DNA from: Grammothele lineata
Lineage: Eukaryota > Basidiomycota > Agaricomycetes > Polyporales > Polyporaceae
Reading direction: 5' to 3'
Assembly: GCA_002150815.3 (NCBI GenBank)
Contig: NDFF03000329.1
Coordinates: forward strand, 124,001 to 188,000
DNA: 64,000 bases
Numbering within the stretch: the first letter of the stretch is position 1; each line of letters opens with the position of its first letter. Made by a program: the position numbers and the translations under genes. Below the pieces are notes generated by a model that did no database searches, was not told where the DNA came from, and saw only the letters and a program-made list of their open reading frames with translations. Below are positions 23,036 through 34,287 of the stretch, one piece after another.

Positions 23036-24030
23036 CGCGCCTCGCCTTGCTGCCCCAACAGGCCCAAGTCTCTGACGTCTTCCGTCTTCTGTCTTCTTCT
23101 CGACCCCAACCCCGAAACCCGTTTCGGGCACGACGCGCTACGACGAGTACGTACATGCGCGTGCGCCGACCGCCGGCGAGCCAGTCGCGGCGCGGCGCAG
23201 CTCTGCCATGCTTCTTCTCCCCGCGTTCCCCAGCCCCCTCCCAGTCTTAGCCCCTTCCGCCCGTATGTTCCCTCCCTCCCCGCCATTGAATCTCGATAAT
23301 CCCATGTTCGTGCTCGTGCTCGTGTTCGTTGCTGCTGTTGCTGTGTGCTGCGTCGCCTACCGCTCTGCTCTCTTGGCCGTCCCGTCTTCCGCCTCATATG
23401 TCCCGTTCTGTCCGTCTTGGTGTTCTCGCTCGTTGTTCTGCCTCCCCCGATTCCGTGCCTATGCCGATGACTGCACGCTTCCCCCCTCGCGACTTCCCAC
23501 CCGTATTGAGTACGTACATACGGTAGTATGTTCTCCTTCCTTCCGCCGCTTCGGCCTTGCGCCCGCTCACCCACCCACGCGACGACCTCATGACCGCTTA
23601 CGACCCGCTCACGATCTTCATGTCATGCCTGTCTCATAGTCTTATGCTTCATTTGTGCATTATCTTCAACCCCCGTCGGAGTCGTCACCGGTGTTGTAAA
23701 TTCATCCCTTCCGTGCGCTACCCCCTACCTCTCTCCCTCTCGTGTCCGAAAAGTGCTACCTTCTCGGGCCGGGAGATCACCCAACAAACGTCGATTGTCG
23801 ATCGTGGCCGAGCAGTAGGGTATTAGCGTCTACTTGTAATGCAATGAGGCTTTTCGAGACATGAGAGGGAAGGTGACAGATATATACACCGAAAGCCCAA
23901 CTGCAAGCGTAAACAGGAAAGTGGATGCATGTCTGATTAAATGGTCGAGATGAGACTGGAAACTGTGTCCATCTAGGGTTGCAGGGTAGGAGTTGCACAC
24001 GATCATACGCTAGCAAAGGAACGAAGAGGG
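23036..24030. other. Convergent 3' region, no gene seen
   Basis: This lies between the ends of the SAM-domain gene (plus) and the phosphate transporter (minus). It is pyrimidine-rich to about 23.7 kb, then of mixed composition. It is probably 3' UTRs of both genes. Confidence 0.5.
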
Positions 24031-27000
24031 TCAGAAAGGGGTCACTGGGTGAACGGGGAAGACGCACTGGATGGCCTGCATGAGCAGGTAGCCGACCGTA
24101 GCGACGACGGCGGTCGCGATGACACTCGCGGGCACGCCGTTCTTGAGGAAGTCGACGTTGGAGAGGTACAGCTGGCCCATCTCGTCCGCCTGCGTCGCCC
24201 TGTCCCCACACGCGTCAGCCTCAAGCAGTACAGTCGGAACGTCAACGGAGATAGGACGGGGAGACGCACGCAGTCTGGTTCGGGAAGCCCGAGACGGGCA
24301 TGCCCATGCCGGTCGAGCAGATGAGGCCGGTGATGAAGATGAGGAGGTTGGACTTGTCCCCGCCCGGCATGCTCTTCCCCACTTGCTGTGCGATGGGCAC
24401 GAGCAGTACGCTTGCGATGGTGTGGCTGATGAACGTCGAGATGACCTACCGCGCGCGTCAGCACGCTCGCTAGCTTGTATGAGAGGAAAGGGAGGAAGGG
24501 CTTACTAGGACGATACAGGAGAGGAGGAGCACGACGGGGTAGAGGTCCATGCCGGAGATGAGCTCGCGGATGCCGTCCCCGAGGACCTCGAGCAGGCCCG
24601 AGTTCGTCACGCCGTTCCCAAGCGCGATGCCGCCCATGGCGATGAAGACCACAGTCCACAGGAACTGCTCAAAGTCGTCCTGCATACACCCCGCGCGTCA
24701 GCGATCTCACAATTGGCAAGACCCAAGAGAAGCGCGCGCACCTTCTTGAGCACACCCGTTGAGAAGAACGCGACGATAGGGATAATCGCGATGACGCCCA
24801 TATCCCCAATAACGTCCTGGATCGAGTGCGCAACACACCACAGTGCAATAGTAACCACACACACGAACGCGACCCACCACTGCTTCGCGCTAAACCGCTC
24901 CTTCGGCGCGCGCACCGGCCGTATCGCGATCTCCCCGTCGCCCGTCGGCGAGCGCGCGGGGCGGTAGCTCGCGAGGAGCAGCAGCCAGATGAGCACGATC
25001 GAGAGCGCGGAGACGGGCAGGGAGACCGCGAACCAGGAGCCCCAGTCCAGGGGCGGGTCCATCGCGGCGAGCGCGATCAGGTTCTGTGGGGAGGAGATGG
25101 GCGAGCTTTGGCCACCGATGTTCGCGGCGAGCGCGATGCCGAGCTGTGTGCGTGCGTGCGTTCCATAGGCGAGGCCGAGAGGGAGAGGAGGAGGGAAGAG
25201 GGCGGGGCGCGCGTGTGGGAGCGCAGACGCGCGGTCGGACGCACGGTCGGCGCGAAAGAGGACACCGGGCACGTCGGCGGCGGCCGCGCAGTGTGCATTC
25301 AGGGCGGTCAGGTCAGGTCAGGTCGGGTCGATTCAGGTCAGCCAGGGCGGGTCGAGGAGGGAAGGAGGAGATCAGAGGAGATCCAGGTCGGACCGGGCAG
25401 ATCGGGCGGAGGGCAGAGGTCAGAAGTCAGAACGTCCGGTGATCAGGAGGATAAACACTTACGATCAGGCACGGCGCAAAGCTCGACTTCGGCGGAAGCG
25501 TCCGGAGGATGGGCTGGATTTCGGGACCGCAGCGAGGACGGCGGCTTGGTCAGCACGAGGGTGTCCCTGTTGAGATTCTGATGGCGCGCGGGGGGTTTGT
25601 CCGGGACGAGACCAGATTTAAACCCCCCTGGCCGCGACGACGTACCTGGATGAGCGTGAAACAGAGCGTGGGCGCGGCGACGTTGCTGATCCACATGCTC
25701 GCAAAGCAGGCGACGCCCATGAACGCGAGCAGGACGGTGCTCGGCCGTTCACCGGCGAGGCTGAGTACGCGGGTGATCAGAACGCGGTCGATGGCCGTCT
25801 TGCTGAGCGCGGATGCGATCGTGAAGCCGCCAATGAGGAGCATGATCGTTGGGGAAAACATGACCGAGAAGACGTGCCTGCGCAAAACCGGACGGGTCAG
25901 CTAAACCGCAACCGCATAATCTGTACCCAACTCACTTGGTTGCGGCAGGGGGCTCGAGGGGCTCTCCATCGCTATTCCGGATGACTCGCAAGACCACAAG
26001 GAGGAACGGAATGAGCGTCGAGGTGACAAAGAGCGGGATCGCCTCCGTCGCCCACAACACCGTCGCGAACACCAGCACCGCAAAGCACTTGTTCGCCTCC
26101 GCCCCGTCTATGACCTGCACGTTCAGCAGCACCGCAAACACCGCGACCGCCAGGAGCAAATACAGCTTCTTCGCCGTGACTTTGATGCGCCCCGCGGGAG
26201 TTTGCACACTCAATAGGCCCTTCTCCGGCTCGGGGACGAGGCTCCCTCCCAAGGGCACGTCGCGGCCGTCCTCGCCGCGCCTGGCGTGGTTGATCATCTG
26301 GCGCCAGACGGTGTCGCGCTCCCAGGCGATGTGCTCGCGCTGATGGAGCTTGAGCTGGCGGCGGGCCTCGACGGCGTCCCCATGTGCGACGCAGTGGGCG
26401 TAGAGGTCGACGAGCATCGCGACGCGGTTGTTGAGCCGGTCCTTGGCGGCTTGCTGGAAGGGGACGGCTTGCTCGACGACAGAGTGCAGGTAGCGGTCTT
26501 GCAGGTTGCTGTCCATCACCTTGTCGTACCTACAGACCAAGAGGCCAAGTTAACTTTGTACTGCAAGAAATGGGACGGCGGCAGCACGCACTTCTTCAAG
26601 ATCTTACGGAATCCCGAGTAGTTGAGCTCCACATACGACCTCAAGCTCGTCGCGAGCACATAGAGGTTCGTGATCTTCCTCTTGTACAACAACTGCGTAT
26701 CCCACGCGTAGTTATTGCGCGCCGTCCAGACCGTCTCGGGCCCGCCCGTGCTCGACGTCGAGATGATGCTGTCCTTGAGCTTGCTCGCCAGCTGCCGCGC
26801 GCGCACGAGGGGGGACTTGCTCGAGCCCCGCCCCGTACCCGCTCCGGGGCCCGGTAGCTCGAGGCTCGGCGAGAGCGGGTTGGAGGTGGGGTCGAGCGAG
26901 GCGGAGCTTGCTTCGAGGTCTTCGGGCTCGTCTGAGGACACACTGTACCGGCGGGTGGTGCTGTCGTATCTGCGCCGGCTGCCTGGAAGGGTGTCAGAGT

Positions 27001-28011
27001 TTAGCTATGCGCCTTCGTGAATCTATGAAGGATGAGCGGGAAGCGATGCCTCAAACAGATCCGCCGCCTAGCCAGTCGAAAGGACAGGTTATATGTTGTA
27101 GAAACTAAGCACCATCCTCCCCGACCAGACACGCCGACAGTCACCGCAAGAGCCTTGCGGTCCGTAACAGCTGCTTTAGCGGCTGTGCCGGAATATGGCG
27201 GGAGAATAAAGAAAAGTGGTTGTATGCGGGCATATGCGGGTATATGCGGCCATGTGCGATAGGAAAGCAGACAGGCTCCTCATGCACAACAATGTTCACT
27301 TCTCTGGTTCCATACGGGACGCGACGTAGAGTTGTGGGGAAACGTGCAGAAATGGAAGAATTCACGTGCGCAAGTGGAAGCAAGGAAGGTAAGCGTTGAA
27401 AGCGAGTGTACTCACCTGAAGGTCCAGCAGTCATCGAAAGCGAGTGCTGACGCCTCCGCCGATTGGGCGACCGCGACAGGGTGTGGTCGCGGCTCTCGAT
27501 TGGGCTTGTCGCCTCAAAGTCGTCATCGTCTTCATCGTCATCGTCGTCTCCAGCATCCATATACTGATGTCCCGCGTACGGCCCGCTCTCCTCCTGCTTC
27601 CCAATCTCCTCTTGGAGGGTCGTGACGTCGTCCGTCAGGCGCTGCTCTTCCGTTGTGTAGAAGACGCAGATCTTCTCGAGCTCGCGGTCGAGAAGAGGGG
27701 TGAAGAGCGCGTCCGGAGCATCTTGGGGAGTTGAGCCCATCAGAGAGGTGCTCTCGTTCGCCTCGAGATCATGGTAGCGGGTGCGGCGGTTTGCCTCTTG
27801 CTTCTCGAGGTGGTATATCTGCTTCTTGAGGGTGTCATAGCTGCATACACCCACTAAGGACTCCAAAGGCGCGTGGACGACATGGTCAAGCACTCACGAG
27901 ATGTAGTCATCCCACCACTCCGCGACGGCGTTGAACTTGAGCGAGGAGCTGACCAAACGTCAGCTCACGTGCGCACGGGTACTCCGAGAACGGCGCGCAC
28001 CTGAACTTCAT
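24031..28011 (-). CDS. SPX-domain low-affinity phosphate transporter (Pho87/Pho90/Pho91 family)
   Basis: The protein moves inorganic phosphate across the plasma or vacuolar membrane. Its SPX domain senses inositol pyrophosphates. Exon 1 codes only MKFS (28001-28011), followed by LKFNAVAEWWDDYISYDTLK and KKQIYHLEKQEANRR, the usual SPX start. An acidic linker (DAGDDDDDEDDDD) comes next. The second half of SPX has KRKITNLYVLATSLRSYVEL, NYSGFRKILKKYDKVMDSNL and the basic residues that bind phosphate ligands. From about 26.2 kb the chain is hydrophobic with DASS-type helices (FATVLWATEAIPLFVTS, MLLIGGFTIASALSKTAIDR, NIGGQSSPISSPQNLIALA), ending in PVHPVTPF at 24031. At least ten introns occur. One of about 430 bp (26990-27416) interrupts the SPX part; another holds GGTCA repeats. 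Family is certain. Which paralogue, and which membrane, cannot be told. Confidence 0.93.
25306..25345. repeat. GGTCA pentanucleotide repeat inside an intron
   Basis: Tandem and near-tandem GGTCA/GGTCG units lie in the roughly 300-bp intron of the phosphate transporter gene between the exons encoding PPKSSFAPCL and LGIALAANIGG. That intron is several times longer than its neighbours. Confidence 0.75.
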
Positions 28012-28611
28012 GGCGAACCGAGCGAGGTCGACTTTGTCTGCGTGCTGAGACGACGCAAGCGGCTGTAGGGGGATCTCTTCTCGACTGACTCGCGACGAGC
28101 CCTGGCGTTGCGCGGGGCGTTATAAGAGCTGCGACCACGAGGAGAAGGTGCCGAGGACTCACAGGCCGCAGTCCGGCGCGAACACCGTGTCCGAGTATGC
28201 TGGCGTCGGACGGGCGAACGGAGAGCGTGGCGGGAAGGAGCAAGAGTCGGGCGGCCCCAGCGAGTCGGCGACGGTATCGAGGAAGCTCAGGCGGGAGAAG
28301 GCGAGCGGCTGCTACGCGCGACTGCTTTGAATGCGAGTCGAGACAGCGACGAAAGCTGCTCCTCCGCTGTGAGCTGCAGCGCGTCTCGGGTTAGGGTTGG
28401 CGGTCCGCGCCCCCGAGCCTATCAGCTCGGTCTATTTTGATCGACGGCCTTCAAAGGGGCTTTGCAACTTGTTCCGCAACCATTAGGGGCGTATAAATGT
28501 CGTCGATTATGTTTACCCGCCGTTCCCGTCTTTCACTACTCTCTCCACGACGTGGACCTACTCTGCTCTTTCCTCGTCTCTCATCGAGCCGCTCAACTCT
28601 AGAACAGCGCC
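28012..28611. promoter_or_regulatory. Divergent promoter region with TATA box
   Basis: These 600 bp separate the starts of the phosphate transporter (minus) and the ankyrin/MYND gene (plus). A TATAAA at 28492-28497 lies 115 bp before the plus-strand start codon and is followed by a pyrimidine-rich leader, as in fungal core promoters. I saw no clear TATA element for the minus gene. Confidence 0.55.
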
Positions 28612-29739
28612 ATGCCACCTAGAAGAGATTTCAGGGCTTCCCAGATGGAGCGCCTCATCTCGTCAATGCTGATGCCACCAGACTCAGGGGGAGGGAGGTG
28701 CGTGCGGCTTTTGACCCCAATTCGATGCTATGTGGCTAACGGCCTTTCAGGTCGCTGGAAGAACTACTAAACACGTGAGTAGCCGAACAAGTTGCCATAT
28801 CCCGCGTCCACTGACATCTCCTGGCATACTAGGGACGAGATACTCTCAGGACAAGAGTCTCAGAGGCTCCGCACCTTCTGCACCAGCAACGCCATGGAGC
28901 CCTCCCGCGACCTCGACGCCTACGGACGCGCCGTCGTCCTCGGCGACCTCGACTTCGTCAAATCCGCCTACGAAGCCAGCGTCGCGCACCACCTCACCAA
29001 ACCCCTCGTCTCCTCCGAAGCCGCCGCGCGCCTCCTAGCCGCCGAAGACATCTACGAGAAACGCTGGGGCCCGACCCGCGTGCCCATCTACAACCTCATC
29101 CTCCTCGCGACCATGCTCCACCCTCCCGGGCGCGCCCAACAGCTCGCCATCGCGCGCTGGCTCATCACCGAAGCCAAAGTGCCCGTGGACGGCAAAGACG
29201 CCTCCGGGGCCGCCGCGCTGCACCACGCGATCTCTACCAAACCCTCCTTCGACCCCGAGTACGCCCAGCTCCTCTCCGACGCGGGCGGGGACGTGAACGC
29301 GCGGAACCGCTACGGGGGCACGCCCGCGCACGAGATCACGATGGTCTGGGACTTCACGAATCGCACCGTCGTCCGGCGCGCGTGCGACGCCTTCAGGTGG
29401 TTCCTCGCGCACGGGGGCAGCCTCGACGTCAAGGACGGGGACGGGTGTACGGTGCGCGATAATGTGGACGTCTCGCGCGCGAGGGGGCCTGCGGGGGCGA
29501 TGGGCGTGAAGAGGGAGTTGTGGCAGATCGCGGACGAGGAGGATAAGAGGAGGAAGAGGCTGGAGGGGAAGGTGTGTGCGTGTTGTGGACGCAAGCCGCG
29601 TGAGGGGGTCAGTTTGAAGGTGTGCTCGAGGTGCAAGGTGGCGAAGTATTGCTCGCCGGGATTGTCGTGCCAGAAGGTGGACTGGCCGCGGCATAAGAAG
29701 GAGTGCAAGGCGGCTGCTGCGGACGGCGGTGCGCGGTGA
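28612..29739 (+). CDS. Ankyrin-repeat protein with C-terminal MYND zinc finger
   Basis: Three exons (28612-28697, a 24-nt exon at 28751-28774, and 28833-29739) encode 338 residues. The middle has weak ankyrin-like repeats: VDGKDASGAAALHHAISTK and DVNARNRYGGTPAHEITM, then LAHGGSLDVKDGDGCTVRD. The C-terminus is a MYND finger whose eight ligands are visible in order: CACCGRK, then VCSRCKVAKYCS, then CQKVDWPRHKKEC. MYND fingers bind proline-rich partner peptides. The protein is therefore probably an intracellular adaptor. No SET domain is present, so it is not a SMYD methyltransferase. All splice phases restore a single frame. The partner is unknown. Confidence 0.88.
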
Positions 29740-30529
29740 GACGTCGTGTGGCCAGGTGTGTATTTTCGTGGGAGCGGTTAACGTGAACTGACGGACGTCC
29801 ATCTTTAGGTACTAGGTCACACACGTCCAAACCCGCGTAAACTCTGCTTGTGCACAAAGTAGAGCAGCGGATCAAGTTGGTAGACGTACGCGTATTGCGG
29901 ATACACTTAGAACGAAGAGTATTTTACCTGCTTTCTAATGTCTAATGCGAACGAGTGTACAGGCTGCTGTAATCCCACAATACGAGCGACGATAATCAGC
30001 ATCCCAGAGTCCTTCTCAATGCCGATAACCTACTCTCAAGCTTTACCATTGCCCGAACTCCCAACTGCCGAGTCGCATAGAGGGTCCTTCACCTCCTCTC
30101 GTGCTCGGTGCAGCTCTCGCTGGTCGAGTCCAATGGTGCGACGTGCCACCTCGACGGACGCGCTCCAAACCTCACGCTCCCCCTCAATGTCTCTGTTCCG
30201 TGTCCTTTGCCGCCCACGTGTTAGCGCGGACGAAAGCGACTTTCTTTGAAGGGGGGGCGGGGAGGACCTCAGTGCCCTCGATCTATATCCGCGCCAAGTT
30301 GGATGGACAGCGTAATGCGTCGTCCGCCGTTGGATATGGATGCGGATACCCCCGTGTAGGGCACAACGTTCAATAATCCCTCCCAGCGATAGCTAGAAGA
30401 TGCGTAGCTTCTCCAAGAAGAGATAGTACGAATATAGTTACAATGGCATCGAACTTCTCGCTGAGCTTATACAAACACCCAGTGACGTCGGACGTATTTA
30501 CACGTCTTCAAATTCGCCGTGATATGCAT
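29740..30529. other. Convergent intergenic region, nothing recognised
   Basis: This separates the end of the ankyrin/MYND gene from the end of the first DUF6534 gene. Only short frames without motifs are seen; it is probably 3' UTRs. Confidence 0.5.
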
Positions 30530-32701
30530 TCATACTGCCCCACACGGCGCACGTACAATCTTGTGCATCTCGTACTCGTCCCGTATTGAGACGTCCTCCC
30601 GCTCAGAACGCTTGATCCCCTCAGGCGCGAAAGGAGCTTCGACAATGGAACCGTCGACCGTCGCGGCGTCGCTCCCCCAATATCCGACCTTGGATTCGCG
30701 AGTGGATGTCGTGCGAGTTTGCGAGTGCGAATAGAAGCGGATGTGGGATGGGGAGTGCTTGCTGAAGGCACGCGAAGGCTCGGAGGGTTGCGAGGTTGAG
30801 GAAGGGTGTGCATCGGGCTCGGAACCCATGTCGCGCGCGAGGGAGTCGCGTGAGTTCAATCTTCGATGAGGAAAGAGTATGTGAGTGGGGACGACGGCGG
30901 CGAGAGATAAAAGGCAAGCGTACACTGCAAAGACCGAGTTGGCGTACACTTCGAGCGTGGGGGTCAGAAAGAAAGCGCAGCATTAAAGCTTTCAAGAGAC
31001 ATACTCTTCGTTGCGACGATGATAATGCCTTCATAGATCATGTTGTCTCGATATTTTATCGCCTATGATGTCAGTACACGTCAGTGATATTTCTAACACA
31101 AATCCACACTGAAGCAGCGAGACGTACGAAGACAAACGAAATCATGTTGAATATCCTGAGACGTAGACAGTATCAATACCTGTTGGGTGAAACTCGCGCT
31201 TATGAGGAAGTGCTCACCCAGTCAAGAGGCCTGATAGTAGAAATAACTCGTCAGTCATGCCGTCTAACTCATCATGGCGTTCGATGTTCTCACCCGTGTT
31301 GATGGTGTACAATATAATCCGGTCCACCACCGTGTCGGTTCTACATGACGCAGGTTAGATGAAGGACTCTTCTGTGGAATGATGATGGGCATACCGCTGA
31401 AACCCGGTGCGGCGACGTTTCAGCGTGATAATCAAGACGGTGGTAGTCACGAGATCTGCCACAGTAGTAACGCCGAATCCGGCGGAATCAAGCCACTGCA
31501 ACAAGTGACCAGCATGAGCTCACTGCACGGTGACCGCAACGCAAAGATGCTACGCACCGTGTAGTGCGCGAAACGCGACCACGTTTGGGCTTTGAAGCTG
31601 AAAAACGCAATGAGGACCTTGTATGAACGAGAGGATCTCGAAGGAGGCTTACGTGAAATAAGTCGCTGCAATTACAAAGCCTACCTTCGGATTTAGCCTT
31701 CAGATAATCACATTCAAAGCCGAGACGTACCGAGTGCAGTAAGGGAAAGGCACACCTGATCGACGGTCACTTGAGAATCTCATGTAGTGTGAGTGAGAAC
31801 TTACTGCTACAGCTACGAGCAGTTTATATTTCTTGCTGACTGGAACAATGATTTCTTAAAGAAGTATCGATTGTGCGTGGAAGAGACTCATACTCATATA
31901 TACCCGCCGCGCGTAAAATCTAGAAGACGAGTGAGTGACTTGACCTCAGGAGCGCGAACGAGGATAACACACAGTTGCGACGCACAGATAGCGCATCCCT
32001 ATCGAAAATGAATATTCATGGAGCGTCAGTGACTTGCATCTATCGCAAAATGCCTGACGAGATTACACTCACCACTATTACAGGCTGGATCTGTGCGAAG
32101 ATGCAGACTCTGAGACGTCCAAGAGACGGACGATGAACATACCTCGGTTGACCAAGTTCCGACGAGTAGGCTTGACGGCTTGAAGTAGTTCGTGACCATG
32201 TACGAATAGCTGCCCGCCGTGTCAGCGACGATAGAACATACCCGGAATGGCGAGTTAAGAGAGCCTACCTTGCATGCATACACGTAATCGTATGGAACGT
32301 CTCAAACACTCTGCTCTCAGAAAGCCCATCAGAAAGTGACGACACGATGTACTCCATAAAACATACAATATCGCGCATGCCTATTCAAAGACTGTCACTG
32401 AACATCGGCCACCCGACATGGCTGTACATACTTACAAGCGTTTTGACGATCCAGTTGTCGTTCGGGAAAACGCGAAAATAACGGATAGATTGGTGAATGA
32501 TGAGTCCATAAAGGCTGCCGCACCCGGGGGCGATGGACTCGTCAACATTGATTTCGTCTATGAAAGGAGGTTCACTCACATCAATCCAAAGGACGTGCCC
32601 AGTAGTAGCGCGCCAAGGGTATTGTCTAGCTTTGGAACTTGAGGGAGAGCCTGTACGAGGGAGCCAGTTTCAGTGGAGGCCATGTTGGTCGGAAAGGCCA
32701 T
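30530..32701 (-). CDS. DUF6534 seven-transmembrane protein, copy 1
   Basis: This belongs to the agaricomycete DUF6534 integral membrane family of unknown function. The start at 32701 gives MAFPTNMAST, followed by KLDNTLGALLLGTSFGL. About a dozen short exons then give LYGLIIHQSIRYFRVFPNDN, WIVKTLVFETFHTITCMHAS, YSYMVTNYFKPSSLLVGTW, FGVTTVADLVTTTVLIITLK, RRRTGFQRTDTVVDRIILYT and the family signature MYANSVFAVLNSRDSLARD. A Ser-rich cytosolic tail ends in VRAPCGAV. The exon pattern and motifs match copies at 37664 and 40452. Exons between about 31700 and 32100 were not fully resolved, so the third and fourth helices are uncertain. Nothing shows a ligand or enzyme activity; a receptor-like role is only a guess from topology. 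Confidence 0.82.
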
Positions 32702-33124
32702 GCCGAGCGGTAGCAGGATAGAAGAACTCGGCCGACTGTCCTTGCAAAGGATATATGTCGCGTTGCCAGGCCTTAACGGGCCTTACGGGGAACCTAAATG
32801 CACCGCATTACAGGAGGGCGGCATGTTGGTAGAGACTTGTAAGCTCCGAAGCCAACGAAAGCTGACGTATCTGATGAGGAACCGCATTGCATAGATTCCC
32901 CGAGCCTACAGTAGAGTTCCTAACCCGCGCTTATGTCGACAGGACGTGTGAGCCGACGGACTGCAAGGGCGAGGACGTTGACTGGCAATGTCTGTTGTGG
33001 AAAAGATGATGATAGAGAACGGTCAGTGATGTCAGGTGTCGCAATCAGTGGTAGGAGAACCTGATCTTATGAGGCAAAGTCCAGACGTTGTGCCCTTATA
33101 GTAGACTGTGCTGATCTTCGCGAG

Positions 33125-33560
33125 CTAGTATGGTCCGACAAGCCCTCCTACTTTTGTAAGAGCAGCGGCCAAAAGAGTGATGAGTAATACAACCGAATCC
33201 ATCACCAGAACAATCAGGAAGCAGATGTGGTACACCGAAGGAGCTTCATCACAGATAGCGCAGAAACGCAAACCACCCTGTGCTGTGGTTCTGACGCTGC
33301 GCATAGATGGCGGAAGCGAGGAGGTACCTTTTGAAGGTGTCGAACACACCTGTTGGTACCCCGGTCAAGAAGCGAGCCTGAATTTGTTATTGAACTTCCA
33401 CAATGCGGTGCTATCGACATACTTAATCTTGAGCAAAGAGCACTGACCGCTGACTTCATGACACGATCACGTACGATAAGTATTGGAGGCGCCGCACCAG
33501 CTCACTCACCTATATCAGCGACCAGAATGAGTGGGCTGCCAGCTGCGAAAGGCTCACTAG
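33125..33560 (-). pseudogene. Possible remnant of another membrane-protein gene
   Basis: A minus-strand segment reads CAICDEAPSVYHICFLIVL and MDSVVLLITLLAAALTK, a plausible transmembrane pair. It is preceded about 100 bp upstream by IKYVDSTALWKFNNKFRLAS in a frame that would need splicing. The pattern vaguely recalls fungal 7-TM families such as DUF6533, but I could not assemble a full set of helices, a start or a stop. It may be a decayed relative of the neighbouring genes or a chance hydrophobic frame. Confidence 0.25.
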
Positions 33561-34287
33561 CCTAGGCTGCGGACTCACGGTTCGCGCCGGCAGTAACTCC
33601 AACTTGTGAAAGACGGAACGCAGGCGGGGAAGAAGCGTTCAAGGCCAACTACATATAGGAGCAGGTAAAGTCGGGACAGATGCGAGTAGAGTAGGTACTA
33701 GGTAGCAATAAAAACAAGCAGCGGCAGGCCTGAGCAATTCGGGGACTCGGAGAGCGTCCGGGCGGCACCGTTCGTGCCCCGCAGAGGTGTGAGTGGTATC
33801 ACGTGACATGTGTTAAGGGCCGGTCTTTTCGCGAATAGGAACAACGCGCGCTGAGCGTGCACGGCGTGCACTGCACGTTCAACAACCAGTGGATCCTCCC
33901 TATGCTTTAGTCGCTCCCTCATGAGATTTCGGACGTGGGTAGATTCCCTGCAAGCTATTTCTCGAAAACGTGACAGCTATGGCATCCAAGCACCTCATTA
34001 CTCGACTCTGAGCTGGTCGCACCCGCTGCTACAATCTCGGAGCTCTTCAGTTGGCGTGGCTAGGCTGCAACCCTTCATCTAAATTGCAAGACATTCATGT
34101 GCTCCCAATGAAAGCAGATGTACTTCCAGTCGGTTTAGGCGCTACCGACGTCGCCCTTTCAACCAAATCTAGTTCAAAGGCCAGACAGTCAGATGACCGT
34201 CGCAGTGGTGCACTGGAGGCGCCCTGATATTTGGATACCCACATATAACACACGGCAGCGGTAGTCTTTTCGCTCGTCTCCCCAACT
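33561..34287. other. Upstream region of DUF4139 copy 1
   Basis: No gene is recognised. An acatataac TATA-like element near 34241-34249 lies about 40 bp before the start codon at 34288. Confidence 0.4.

Noticed and set aside
27141..27416. Continuation of the phosphate transporter frame past SMTAGPS for about 90 codons
   Set aside because: A GTGAGT donor and the SPX continuation beyond 26990 show that this is a read-through intron.
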